From: Excoecaria cochinchinensis
Lineage: Eukaryota > Streptophyta > Magnoliopsida > Malpighiales > Euphorbiaceae
Length of the DNA stretch: 64,000 nucleotides
NCBI GenBank assembly: GCA_947683425.1
Contig: CANTUQ010000106.1
Coordinates: 2,876,001 to 2,940,000 of the forward strand
Direction: 5' to 3'
Shown: one piece after another, positions 34,153-46,240 of the stretch
Layout: every line of letters starts with the position of its first letter
Position numbering within the stretch: position 1 is the first letter of the stretch
Translations under genes and position numbers: made by a program
Notes under the pieces: model-generated
Told to the model about the DNA's origin: nothing
The model's input: the letters and a program-made list of their open reading frames with translations, nothing else
The model's database searches: none

Positions 34153-36350
34153 TGATAAGTTCTAGAATGTCAAAAACTTTTACGAGGCCGTATGACAGTT
34201 GAGTTACAGGTAAGCCGATCGGATCTGGGATGAACGATCATACTAGGTATGGATTATACTTGCAATAAGACAAGCCCGGTAAGCTTAAGTCAGTAGTGCT
34301 TTTAGAGAGAGTGTAGTGAGAGAAAATCTCAAGATTTCTCATACCTGGGTCTTCATTTTCAGGGTATTTATAGACACTTAGGAGAGGGACTTAAGTGGCC
34401 TGCTCTAGTGTCAGAGTAGGCAGACGACAATATGATAGAATGTAGGCAGAAGGATAAAATGGCAGCGTGTATCAATAGGCTGACAGTGGACGTACCCTAC
34501 CAGTCCGATCGAACGTGCCAGGTTGACAGCTTGATGACTTCCTCGGGTGTAAAATCCCGATTTGACCCTAGAAGCTTTGGCAAAATTGAGTTGGATTATT
34601 TGATGTGTTATGGACATGTGGCAGCGTAGGAGAGTGACACATGGTAGCATGGGAGTGTGGTTAATGGTTTAAATAAGTTTTATTATGAGTTAATTAATGT
34701 ATTTATTGAGTTAGTGGCATTAAAGGAAATGGTTGGCATTTATGGCTAGTTGGTGGCAATTAGTGTGAGGGTGTGGTTTTCCTTGGGTTGACCGGCCACT
34801 CTTCATTCATTTTCTGCTTTTGGCCTCACCTTCTTCCTTTCTTCTTTCTTTTTTTCTTTGTTTCTGGTTTCTACCGTGTTCTTCTTTTCTTTTGGGTTAA
34901 TTGCCTTTCTTTGATCCATTTGGATTGGTTTAAACACATTTTTGAGAGGGTTGATTCTTGTGAAGAGTCGTGGATAAGAGATTGGGCAAAGCCAAGGAGA
35001 AGATTGGAACCAATTAGAGAGATGTGGTCAAGTTATTCCAAGGTTGGGATCGTGTGCGATTTTGATTTTGTTCATTTTGATTGCTTGCAGTGTTCTTATG
35101 TTATATGTATTTATATATATGTTTATGAGTATGTAATTTGATCATGTGCATGTGTGTTGATGATGTTAGATAATTGCCATATAAGTTTAGAGTGTAAGGT
35201 TTGATTTTGGAAAACTCTGCTCATTTTTTTTATCAGACCTCTGTGTAATATTTTTATCATAAGTAGAGTTTTTGACCTCAAAATTGATTGATTATTGATC
35301 CATTAGAACCATGACTTCCATTTTTATAAAAGTCTCAGAAATGAGGTTGAGCAAATTCTTGGTCTAAGATCCTAAAATTTGTCCAAAACTGAAGTGTCTC
35401 TACTTGAGCTGGCTTACTAGAACAATATAGGTTGTTTAGCTCATATCTGAAGTTATAGATGTCCAATCGACCTAAAAATTGTCCCATTTAAAATTTAACA
35501 TCCTAGAGAACAATTGTTAAGAGAAAGTTTTGCCTAAAAATATCTCTAACTATTCGGAAAATGGAGTGGAAATTTGGACCTGAAGTCTGTCTAGAGTCTG
35601 CCTTGTGTTTTGAGGCAGAATAGGTTTACAAGGCGGTAAGGAATTTCTCACCGCCGTGTAAAAGTATCTGCCCCATAAAGACCCATTTTTAGCATCCTAC
35701 ATGGTGGTATAGAATGCCTTACCACCATGTGACCTCATCCTTCATCCTAAGATGTACTTTTTTCTTCCCGAATCGAACCCGAACTTCACCAGAAGTTCAT
35801 ACCTCTTGTCCAACTTATGTCTAGCATTATAAAATGAGTAAATGAATGTTTTTCCAATTGAATTATATGTAAATGATGCTATGATATATGAGTTTAAGAA
35901 TGGAACTAAGTGTTTACATACCTTTTTAATTGTTGAACATGACTTGCCATGTGATATTAGTTATATATGATTGAATCATGATGTAATACTTGAGTGATTG
36001 TAGTGCATATGATTTAGTATATAGAGTCTTTATGTTAAGCCTGAATGATCATAGTAATGAATATCTGTATATTAAAAAAAAATGTATGCATATTATTTAT
36101 AATCGGATGTTGGCTCTCAGGTTGTGCTTATTAGCTTAATGTTATTGGTTTATTTCTGTTCTTGCTTCCGTTTTTGTTTCGGTACGCGTTAGAGTCCGTG
36201 TATCGCCCCGATATTCCTTCCCGGGGGTATTGGGGTGTTACATCGGGTGTCTGATGTCACATGTCTGGGTCTTATGGTTTTGGGCCTAACTTGGACCTTG
36301 GGCTAAGATTGACTTAGGCCTAAAGAATGATGATAATTTGACTATTACCA
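34153..36350 (-). repeat. 5' LTR of element C, split by solo LTR G
   Basis: The parts are 34153-34547 and 36248-36350, about 498 bp without the insertion. On the minus strand it starts TGGTAATAGTC at 36350 and ends CTTATCA at 34153. A TATA-like CTATAAATACC lies near 34366-34376. The leader TTTGATGCTTTTGTTGA matches the TTTGGTGCTTTCGTTGA of D, which marks a Tat-type primer region. Confidence 0.7.
34548..36242 (-). mobile_element. G: solo LTR inside the LTR of C
   Basis: 1,695 bp flanked by a perfect TCGGG duplication (34543-34547 and 36243-36247). On the minus strand it begins TGTAACACCCC and ends ATTTTACA. There is no primer site, polypurine tract or pol. The TGTAACACCCC start is common in chromovirus LTRs. 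Small ORFs inside (such as 34773-35141) show no recognisable domain. Confidence 0.8.
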
Positions 36351-37603
36351 ATTATTATATTTGCTTAAATTCTTAAGCTATGTATTTAATGTTTAATTTT
36401 TTTTTTTTGGTCTAATTATTTAATTTCTTACTTTTAAAAAAAAATTACTTAATTTCTTCATTATATTTTTTTTAGATATTGCTCAAAATTCTCAAATTAA
36501 TGGAAACATAATGCAGAGAAAAATTGTCGAATGTTAATTTTCAAATTTTGTAATTTGACTTAAACTTTAATTGTATTTATTGAGATATTTTAATTGTATT
36601 TATATTTATTTTGTAAATTTTTAAAAATATTGAATTATCCAAAGTACTAGATTGTATTATATTGTTTTGTGCCGAAAGAGCTGAAAAATTGAATCAAACT
36701 GTACTGAATTTTATTAGAATTGTACCAAATTGTTCTGAATTTTTAAGATAGTAACAATACTTAATTTTTAAAATACCTGAAATTTCAAAATAATATGGAG
36801 ATTTACAAATTTTCGAATTGTACCGTACTGTATACACCCCTAATAATATATTAATTTCTGTTAACCACTATATCGGTTTCAGTTTTGAACCGATTTTTTC
36901 TGATCAGTTTATTGGTTAATCATTAAAAAATTTTAATATAATTTTAATAAATTATACAATTTGTAATGTTATTTTTAATAGTTAAAAATACTTCAGAAAG
37001 GCAAAATACAAATCAAATATAATATCCATTAAAAACATTAAAAGAAAAACAATATTTTCATTATTAATTAGGCACATTTAATGAATAAATGATTGTAATC
37101 AAAAGATAATTTCAATGTTTGTTTACTAAAAATATGTATTATAATAATATTTTATAAAAACACATAATATTTATAAGTTACAAAATATTGAAAAATTTAA
37201 GTATAAAAATTAAAATGTAACATATAATCACGGTTGTTAGTCAATTTTTAAAAGTAAAAATTATAATCTTAGGGTGTGTTCGGAATGGTTATGTGTTTTC
37301 AAGTTTTTGTTTCTTGAAAACTGTAATCTATTTTTAATGTGTAATTATTTGTTTTTTTGAAAACTATTTTATATTTTAAAAGTATGTTATATGTGATACA
37401 TTCTAAAACTCTACCATATTCAAAAAGATCAATTTTAATTTTAAAAATCACTAGAAATAAAATTCAAATATAAATATATAATTTTTTTTTCATGAGCTTG
37501 CCATAATAAGTTATTATATATAAATTTGATAGCTTTTACATTAAATTAAAAAAATAAGTCTGTATATACAATATAATATAAAAAATAACATGTTTGAGAA
37601 AAG
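36351..37603. other. AT-rich DNA without recognisable gene
   Basis: Very AT-rich with many A and T runs. It holds no ORF worth calling and no repeat with clear ends. A TACACCCCTA near 36833 resembles a hAT end but has no partner. Confidence 0.6.
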
Positions 37604-37611
37604 CCTATTAT

Positions 37612-38292
37612 TAGGGGTGAGCAAAAAAATCGATAGACTCGGTTAACCGAAAAAAAATTTGAAACCAAACCGATAGACTGGTTAACCGATTGTAATGGAC
37701 TGGTTAATAGTTAGTGTTTTGAAAAAACCGATATTAATGGACTGGTTAATGGTTTTTGACTCATGTGACTGGTTAACCGAACCGAAATCGAATTTTTAGT
37801 TAATTTATTAATTTTTTAATAATTTATAATAATTTATCCTAATTAAAGGTGATCATGTATTTTTTTTTTTATACTAATTATTTTAAAGTTTTAAAGTTTT
37901 GTTAATTAGCTATTAGTAAGTATAACAATTTATCTAATTAAAAGTGATTATAGATCGGTTAATATATTTACTTATTAAATATTAATTTTTAAAAACAAAT
38001 TTGCTTATATCCAGCAAATATTTTTATTTTAACAACAATAATGTTATATTATAGTGAAAAAATTTTAATTTTTAAGTATTTTGAACATTTTAATTTTATT
38101 TATGAATATATTTATAATTATAGTGGTTAACCGAAAAATATTGGGTAACCGATCTGAAAATCCGAACCCGATAAACTGGTTAATCGATGGTAATGAACTG
38201 GTTAATGGACTGGAATTTCAAAAAACTGATATTAATAGACTGGTTAATGGAATGGAGCTAATGAACCGGTTAACCGATCATACTCACCCCTA
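37612..38292. mobile_element. Non-autonomous hAT element, 681 bp
   Basis: Terminal inverted repeats TAGGGGTGAGCA (37612-37623) and its inverse TACTCACCCCTA (38281-38292), 11 of 12 bases matching. An exact 8-bp duplication CCTATTAT flanks both sides (37604-37611 and 38293-38300), the hAT signature. Both subterminal regions carry many copies of ACTGGTTAAYCGA-like words with the palindromic core GGTTAACC, probably transposase binding sites. There is no transposase; the small ORF at 38081-38302 is chance. Confidence 0.88.
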
Positions 38293-38300
38293 CCTATTAT

Positions 38301-41300
38301 AAGTGAACTTGAAATATGAATATATATGAAATTAGAGGTTGATTTATATATATATATATATATATTGTTGGAATAACTAAAAAAGAAATTCAAATACCAA
38401 GTCCATAATTACACCAAAACTGGCTGAAATATCAAATTTTATTCAAAAAAAATTAGTTTCTATTTATTAATTTAATAATAGGTTTTTTTATTATTAGTAA
38501 ATATAATTATTTATGAGTGTCCATTATAAAAATAATAAAATAATTGCTAGAGCAAATGCCAAGAAAGAATTAAAAAATATTTAAAAAAAATGAATAGGCT
38601 GTGCTCAATAAAAATAAATAAATAAATAAAATATTACAGGAATCTAAAAAACTATAAATGAAAACTCCATTTTGAGGTTTTATAGATTCCATTGAATTAC
38701 TTACATTTTATTTAATAAAAGCGGAAACCTTTCACATCAACCAAACACATTTTTTTTTTCCTTAAGAAAACATAAATTCAAAAACCCCAACCACCCCAGC
38801 CGCACTCTTAATTTTCAAATTAGTTAATCTAAAATCGATTTGATTTTGATTCGATTTTTGAGTTAAGCAAAAATTCACTCCTGGATATGGCCATTTATTC
38901 ATGGAAATGGCCATGGCCCAAATTTCAGCCCAATAACCTCCAATCCACATATGCAATTAATAATTAAAGCAAGCAGTTGGGTTTTTCAAATGGGCTCAGC
39001 AGTTGGATTCAGCCCATTTGAAGCCTTTCACACACGAAACGTATAAAATGTTATTTCTTTATGTCTATGTGAACTCTACATTTCCAATTCTCACATCGTT
39101 CTTTAAATTATATTCCGTTAAAAATTGACTTGCTTACCTGCAAATTACGGTCCTCCTACAAAGACCGTAGGCTGCCCCCACTTTTGGACTTGCTCTAATG
39201 GAAGAGCGATGGGATGCCATCTTTTGGAAAAACATAAAGAAAAGAAGGTGGGGGCCATTTCATATCTCAGAGATAGCAGTGAGGGTGACACTGTGGGGAC
39301 CCCCGCCGCAACCGGGCACATGATCTTACGTCGGACGGCTGCCAACTACCGCCCAAAAAGAAAGGAGTTGGTAGCGTGCAGGATAGACATTTCTCTTTCT
39401 ACCCATTGCCCCTTCAACTTCTCATTATATACAATCTTGCCATTATGTCAATACACCACATTTTCCCATTACTTTTCTTTGTTTTTTTTTTTGGAAATTA
39501 ATAATCCTTTAATTGAAATTTTTTACTTAACCCCATAATTACAAATTAATCTTTGAGGGCTTTCTAGGATCCTAAATTCCTAATAGGAAAGGAGGGCGTT
39601 CCCAATTATGTTACAAGTAGAGTGGTCAGACGGTCCGATTATTATTAATTTACTAATTTATTATCTTTTTTGTATTGAATCATTTTAAGTTCAAGTTGAA
39701 TTATCCAGTCAAATTATATCATTTTTTATGCCATCAAATTGATTTAAATTAGTGATTTAAATTTTAATTTCCTATTATATTTTTTTAAATATCAACAATA
39801 TTTTAATAACTTATACAAATTTTAAAAATGACAAAAAATATCTAATTTCCTTAAAAAATATCAGACATACATTATAAAATGACTTCAGTAAAATATCATT
39901 TAATATAAACTAATTTGTGCAAATACATCAACCAATAAAAAAATTTCTTAATCTATTAAAAAAAAAGTGATTTATACCTTATAGTACATCAATTAAATAT
40001 GTCTTTCAAAAGGCAAACTTAAAAAAGAAACAAAATACTAAATATTTAGACAAAACACTCTATAAAATCCCATCTAGTTTTATTTTTATGTATTTTATTT
40101 TATATATCTTTTACCCCTTTCATTTTATTTTATGTATCACTTGTATTATTTTCACTAAAATTAAATAGTTTTATTTAGATTCAAATTTAAAATAAAATTG
40201 AGTAATTCAATTTACAAATTTAAATTTAATTAGTCAACTTTTATTGAAAAAAAGATTAAATTGAAAAAATAAATTTAAATGAAAGTTTAAAAATATTATT
40301 AAAAATCTAAAAGTATCATATAAATAAAATTTAAATTTTATTTAAAAATGACACATAAAATAAAATATAAAAAATATATATTAATTAAAATATAAATTTA
40401 AATAATTATATTTATAAAAAAAGCAAATCAAATTATTACGTGATTCAATCCATCTGAATTATTTTCAAGTTGGTAAGTTTCACAAATTAATTTTTATCGG
40501 ACCTTAATTTTTTTTTTTCTAAAATGGAAAAAAGTATTTTGGGCAGAGCATGTCCAGAATTTGGCCGAACTTATTAAAATACTCAACCAAATGACATTAA
40601 TACATTTGCTGTATTTAGCTCAAAAATGAAGAGATGTTTTTCCTCCTATTACATATCTTGTATTTTTATACGTTTTAATATATATAATGATAGTTTCATA
40701 TAGTTTTTGAATTATGTAAAGTATAGAGATGGTAAAATTATATTTTTATTTGTAAATTAAATTTTCTCTTATATTTATTTGGCATTTTTATAAATACATC
40801 TTTTCCAATAGTTCACCAAGAGAGATCAATATATTGGCAAACTCAATGTAAAGTGGTAGTAAGCAAATGAAAGCTCAAAATTGGATATAGTAAAAGTTGA
40901 AACATGTAATTTTTAGTTTCTACTTTCCACCTAAAAATAGTTGGTATGCAATCTCAATTATATTAATGTAAATTTTTCGACTTTTTGTTATTAAGTTGTT
41001 AAACATTTATTTGGTAATATGAATTTTTTTATATTTTTATTTTCCATCTGATTTAATTTCAGTGTGTTCTCTTAATTTTTCAAACTTATATTATTTTTTT
41101 TAAAAAAAAAACATTTTTTCTTTTAAAGTTCATCTAAAAACCTATAAAATTATTCCAAAATATTCCAAATCAGATTCTACACTAGGAATTTTCTAGAAAT
41201 TTTCTGACTATTTTAAGCGGAAATATAGAATAATTCAAAAGTTTTGAAATTGATAATTCTTTGAATAATTAATCATCAATAAGATATTTCACAAAATTAT

Positions 41301-42985
41301 TATCAAACGCTTCCCCTTTTAGAATTTGATTTGAAATCCCTTAAAATTCTCTAGGAGTTTGTGAAAATAATTTTAATCTTTTAAATAAATTTAAAATTTT
41401 TGAATAACTTTATATTCCCACTTAAAAAAGTCATAAAATTTCTATTATAAAAGCATGCTCAATTTAATTGATATTAGAATCTTGTTATAAATATTTTGGA
41501 GTCATTTTATTGATTATAAATAAAATTTAAAAAAAAATTAATTTATGTGAAGAAAATAAATTGATTTGAGATAAAAAAAATATAATTATAAAATATTAAA
41601 TGAAAAACAAAATTTGAAAATTCAATGTTATAAAAAAAATATAAGAGGTAAATAGTAAAAATATAAAAAGTTGGAAGGAATTTAAATTATTATGCTAATA
41701 ATTTGACATTATTTGAGGGTCATTTTGGAAAGTGAGTATCTAGAAGAAGAGTTGAAGGGACCTAGTGAATGTCATGCATGTGATGTTGGTAGGAGTTGAA
41801 CTAAAAAACAATTAGAAGGTAAATCAATAATTACACTATCGAGAGAGAGGAAAGCAATATAACTAATAATTAAACCCAAAACCTTTGTTATTTTATTTTA
41901 TTTAGAGAGAGATAGGAAGGAAAAAAGAAAAAGAAAATCCCATGGAAGCTTCTAACGTCTCTACCTAACACCATTGAAAAGTGAGTAGCTTTTCCATTTA
42001 GAAATGGCCAATATCTTTTTCTTTTTCCAAGTAGCTGAGTTGTTTTTTTATAATGCTTACTCTTGTAATGTGTCGTTTTTGATAGTTATCATTTTTCCTA
42101 GATTTGCTTTTCTTTATTAATTAAGGGTTTTAGAGTTCATCACCTAGGGGTGTAAAATATATATATATAAATAAATAATGGTTACCTGAAAAATTATCTA
42201 TCAGTTTTAAATTATATATTTTTGTTACAATTTCGATTCATGGCCATGCAAACACATGAATTAGAAATACAAAAATTTTACTATTTTCAGTCATTGTCCT
42301 TCGCTTTACCAAATTAGCTTGAGAATCCAAGTTGTGAATTTCTCCCTTTCCTTTTATTTTATTTTGTGTGTGTGTGTGGCTCCCACTTTACACTCATGGA
42401 AATGAAATATAGGTAAGCATTTGATAGAAACATAAATTAAGTGATCGTTTGCCCCGATTCGACGAATTCTTTTTACCTAACAAAGTTTCTAGAACTAATT
42501 GTTAGCTAATTCAAATTTTTAATATTGAAATGGGCATTAAACATCAACATTCAGAAAACCCAATTTATTTCTTATTATAGAAATTTTATTATTTGAATTC
42601 CAAGGTACACATTTGTATAAATGATGTTATCTTCGGATACACACAATAACAAAGTCGTAAGACAAATTTGGATTAAATGTAAATAAAGCTTCTAAAATTA
42701 AGCTATCAATTTTTTCTACATGAAATCTTCTTATATAATATACAACTGTATAACCAATCTCCAAATTATATACTCTTCATAGTTACGTAATCCTATATAT
42801 TACATTAATATAAATAAGATTACAATTTCCACAAATATGTAATTCTTTAAGTTAACACTCAAACTCAAGTTGCAATTATAGATGATAAATATAGAAATGG
42901 CAGAAGATCATATAGGCCGTATAACACTGGGATAGTGATTGGCTACAAACTCTAGTACCTTAAAAACAAAAAAAATCAAGGAAAT
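38301..42985. other. AT-rich intergenic DNA
   Basis: No gene recognised. The exception in composition is 39130-39420, which is less AT-rich and has promoter-like words (a TATATA near 39426) but no convincing protein; the 137-codon frame at 39125-39538 has no known motif. A TGTGTG run lies near 42366. From 39541 to 42985 I see only A/T runs. Confidence 0.55.
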
Positions 42986-43287
42986 TGATAACAATGCTAA
43001 TTCAATTTAATATAAAATTATACCGGAAGTTAATTGCAAATTAGGAATCTATAAATCATATTCTATTTAGAATCTGATTCCTATTATAACACTGATTATC
43101 TACCTTATAAATAGCAGGAATTCAGGTATTTTCACCAGACTGAATCTTTTTCTCAATTTTATTATGCTTTTTGTATTAGTCAAGATACTGACTTGACCGT
43201 CGGAGTATTCATAAATCTTCACAGATCCTTTATTCTTTTTTTTTTTGTAAGTAACAGATCACGGAAATTTTCTCGACAATATTATCA
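42986..43287 (+). repeat. H 5' LTR
   Basis: 302 bp, from TGATAACAATGC to ATTATCA, with a TATA box TATAAATAG at 43106-43114. It differs from the 3' LTR at roughly one site in ten (hand estimate), so the element is not young. Confidence 0.85.
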
Positions 43288-43348
43288 TTGGTGCGGTGAG
43301 CGTGAACCAGAACCCGTGGAAATATGGAAATCTGAACTCCAAACATCA

Positions 43349-44158
43349 TCTGTTCAATTATCGAACCACTCTGTTCTTGACCGAGAAAGGCTTTTATGAA
43401 TTCTGGAATTACACTGATTCTGAGAGTTGGTATCCTCATGGCCGTATAATTGGGGGCACTCTCTATCCAGGTCTTATGGTCTCTACAGCTCTCATTTACT
43501 GGACTCTTCAATTTCTTCGATTCGCAGTTCACATCTGCCAGGTTTGTGTGTTAACTGCTCCATTTTTCGCCTCAAACACTACTCTAGTTGCCTATTTTTT
43601 TGGGAAGAGATTTGGGATTCTGGTGCTAGGCTTGTTACTGCTGCTTTGATCGCCATTTGTCTGGGGTATATTTCTCGGACGGTTGCTGGGTCTTATGACA
43701 ATGAAGTGGTTGCAATTTTTGCTCTTTTGTTGAATTTTTACCTGTTTATTAAAGCTGTGAACACGGGCTCTCTTGCTTGGTCTTTGGCTTTACCTTTTGG
43801 GTATTTTTATATGGTTTCTGCTTGGGGAGGTTATGTTTTTATTATTAATTTGATCCCTCTTTATGTTTTGGTGCTGTTGATTACTGGGAGATATTCTTTG
43901 AGGCTTTATGTTGCATCTTTTGTCTCCGAGCATCAGCCAACAGCTTGGTCGTCTTTCATGTTTGATTTTCATATCCTGCTTTTCCTTTTCCCTGCTGGTC
44001 TTTATTTCTACTTCAAGCAGCTATCGAATGGTACAATATTTATAGTGATGTATAGTCTCACAAGCATGTATTTTGCTGGTGTCATGATTCGGTTGATTCT
44101 TGTGGCTACACCTATTGTGTGCCTTATAAGTGCCATTGTTGTCTCTGCCTCTATAATA
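43349..44158 (+). pseudogene. Captured STT3 fragment (oligosaccharyltransferase catalytic subunit)
   Basis: STT3 transfers the lipid-linked oligosaccharide to Asn in the ER lumen. The fragment starts at FNYRTTLFLTEKGFYEFWNY and continues DSESWYPHGRIIGGTLYPG, then APFFASNTTLVAYFFGK. After a one-base deletion near 43605 that changes frame come YISRTVAGSYDNEVVAIFAL, KAVNTGSLAWSLALPFGYFY and SAWGGYVFIINLIPLYVL. After RLYVA it jumps to FVSEHQPTAWSSFMFDFHIL, the conserved SVSEHQPT region, and ends near VCLISAIVVSA. More than 100 residues are missing at the jump, as are the N-terminal loop and the WWDYG-containing C-terminal domain. No introns interrupt the parts present, which suggests an RNA origin. 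Non-functional as an enzyme. Confidence 0.9.
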
Positions 44159-44214
44159 AAAATAATAATAACACAACAAAAGGCAAAAAACCGAGAAAGA
44201 AAGGAACCGGAGAA

Positions 44215-44480
44215 GAAGGGTATTCCGACGGCTAGTCCCGACGGCGAGCGGCGTCACGCGCGGCACCAACGAAGTCCTCCAGCCCAAACGCTTCAGCCGC
44301 TGCCCACCGGACCTCCTCAATCGCCGGCAGCAAGCAGATCGGAGGTGGATCTCTCGCGCCTTTCGATGTAATTTTCGGCCAAATCGCCACTCCTCCCGGC
44401 GCGTAACCGTTGGCGGTGAACTCCCGCTGCCTTGATCTATACTCTGGTGACAGTGGTGCATCTCCGACGGAGCTCCAGGC
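44215..44480. repeat. GC-rich segment in H, related to 63620-64000
   Basis: Unlike its surroundings it is GC-rich. Words such as TTTTCGGCCAAATCGCC, AGCAGATCGGAG and GAGCTCC align in order with the minus strand of about 63780-63620. A stop codon occupies the same relative place in both. It may be a LINE 5' region or the 5' end of a gene family; I cannot decide. Confidence 0.5.
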
Positions 44481-44728
44481 ACATTAGCTCCACTGAACCC
44501 ACTGCTTTTTCAACAGTTCTCTTAACTCTTAATTCTTCGGATCTCATGGATAGCATAGGCAACAGTGTGCTTGGCTCAGATATTGAACCATCACGAGTCA
44601 ACTTTCTTGATCCAGCTTTCTTGGATAATTCTCCTCTATATAATGTTCAGCGTCAGTGCCCATTGAACTCCACATTCACCTTTTTTGTTCAATCAGTCAT
44701 GGAATTTACAAAAGATGTTGAATTCTAA
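44432..44728 (+). pseudogene. Captured fragment, probably ABC transporter A family
   Basis: The frame reads LTLNSSDLMDSIGNSVLG, then NFLDPAFLDNSPLYNVQRQC and PLNSTFTFFVQ, then FTKDVEF and stop. This looks like the soluble region after the first membrane helix of plant ABCA half-transporters, where such Asn- and Cys-containing blocks occur. Only about 70 residues can be assigned; no ATP-binding motif is present. The identification is from family resemblance and is moderate. The following 44731-44985 may be another captured piece (short VAYFQNPFF-like frame) that I do not recognise. Confidence 0.45.
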
Positions 44729-45023
44729 AGATTTGGCTTTTACTGGTGAAGGGTTCAAATTGTATAGTGTTGTTCTGGATTGTGCTTCTCTAGTATTCGT
44801 GTCTCACAGTGGCTTGTCACATGAAAATTTGGACTCGTGGATGTCAATGATATCAGTGAGGACTATGTTGCTCCAATTGTTGCTTACTTTCAGAATCCAT
44901 TTTTTCGATTTTTTCTTGAAAGGATATTGCTCTAAGCATGCTGTTGCTCCTTCTTCTCAACCTCCTTCCCCTGCTTCATCCTAGAATTCAGAATATTGAT
45001 AATTTCTTAGGATTTATGATCTA

Positions 45024-45518
45024 TTATTGAGTAAAAATTCTTATCATTTTCGAGCTTAGAATCTTGCAGTATTGTGGATCTTTTGTTAGTTTTACATCTT
45101 TTGCAACTTCAGTTAGCTGACCATCAGTAGCATCCAGTAGGTCCGTTTGCTCCTGGCCAGTAGCAACAAAACGATGAAACAAAACCCATGTAAAGCAGAG
45201 ATTATGGAGCATTTGATTTATTCCCAGGATAGTCCAAGTCTTCTTTATATGTTCCATAAGTTCATCAACTTCCTCGACTATGGATGTTTCATCATTACTA
45301 TCAAATACAGCCTCTAAAAATATTTTATGGTGGCATAGGTTCAGGGGAACCCCATCAGCCCAGTGGCATATCTCAGAGAGAGAACTCTCGGATCTACTAG
45401 TAAAGGACATGACAGCACTATGAAGCACTTGAATTGACTTATTGTTCTTTCCAGTTTCTATAGGCTTGTCCAAAGCCCCTTGAATAACCAACGAAGCCGT
45501 AGAGAGCCATCCCATCAC
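45024..45518 (-). pseudogene. Captured UNC13/PATROL1-like fragment (DUF810)
   Basis: On the strand opposite to H. It reads MGWLSTASLVIQGALDKPIE, EICHWADGVPLNLCHHKIF, LEAVFDSNDETSIVEEVDEL, IKKTWTILGINQMLHNLCF and TWVLFHRFVATG, then QLTEVAKDVKLTKDPQYCKI. This is the conserved core of plant Munc13-like proteins such as PATROL1, which take part in vesicle tethering. The full protein is near 1,000 residues, so about one sixth is present. The frame stays open upstream to about 45735 (LLQKHIAKAQLKNHV and before), but I cannot assign that part. No introns are visible. Confidence 0.8.
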
Positions 45519-45849
45519 GTGATTCTTAAGCTGAGCCTTTAGCTATGTGTTTCTGTAAAAGAGGATGTGTGATTGATGGCACGCGATGACTACTTTCACA
45601 GCAAGAGCCCTCAGATTTTTGACTAATAGCCTCCTGAATATTACCACTTGATCTCAGTGATACTGAATTTTGGCCTTTTGGATTCTCAATATTGATGTTG
45701 TGCTTTGCCTTGAGCTCTGGTATAACACCATTCTAGTTCTTTTTACAAGAAACATAGCAAATGTTGAAGTATGCTTCAAGTTTATTACAACTCTTGCGTG
45801 CCTTTTGCAATCAAATTGAAACTTTTTGCAGGTTTAAAAAATTAATTGT

Positions 45850-46240
45850 CATCACTCAGTTCGGTTATATTGCCATCCGAGCAGTTCAAATTTATCGCTC
45901 AAATTAGGCAATCTCGCCATCAGAGCATCTTTTTATTTCAAAGCTCATTCAGGCAATTTTTTCGCTAGAGCATTTGCTTTATTTATTAGCTCACTCAGGC
46001 AGTTACGCCATAAGAGCATTTATTTCACTATTAGCTCAATCAAGCAAGTTCGCCATTCGAGTATCAAGTTCGGCAATGTCGCCAGTTATTGCTCAATCAG
46101 GCAAGTTCGCCATTCGAGCATCAAGTTCGGTAATTTTTGCCATTTATCGCTCAATTAGGCAGGTTCACCATTCGAGCATCAAGTTTGGCAATTTCTCCAT
46201 TTATTATTCAAGTTTGGCTATATCGCCAAGTTACTACAAA
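45850..46240 (+). repeat. Diverged tandem repeat in H
   Basis: About seven units start near 45851, 45897, 45943, 45989, 46034, 46091 and 46149. The first are about 46 bp; the last are 57-58 bp because of an extra AAGTTCGGCAAT-like part. The unit core is GCTCAATCAGGCAAGTTCGC followed by CATTCGAGCATC. It lies just before the polypurine tract region. Confidence 0.75.

Noticed and set aside
37272..38760. MITE-like start TAGGGTGTGTTCGG and AACCAAACACA near 38750
   Set aside because: The ends are not convincing inverted repeats and no duplication was found; another hAT element lies between them.
39125..39538. 137-codon plus-strand frame
   Set aside because: No known motif, ends in low-complexity sequence, no support beyond openness.
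36833..42160. hAT-like ends TACACCCCTA at 36833 and TAGGGGTGTA at 42147
   Set aside because: Wrong relative orientation for one element, 5.3 kb apart, no matching 8-bp duplications.
43230..44482. Antisense frames opposite the STT3 piece (43230-43532, 44021-44482)
   Set aside because: Shadows of the STT3 fragment and of GC-rich sequence.
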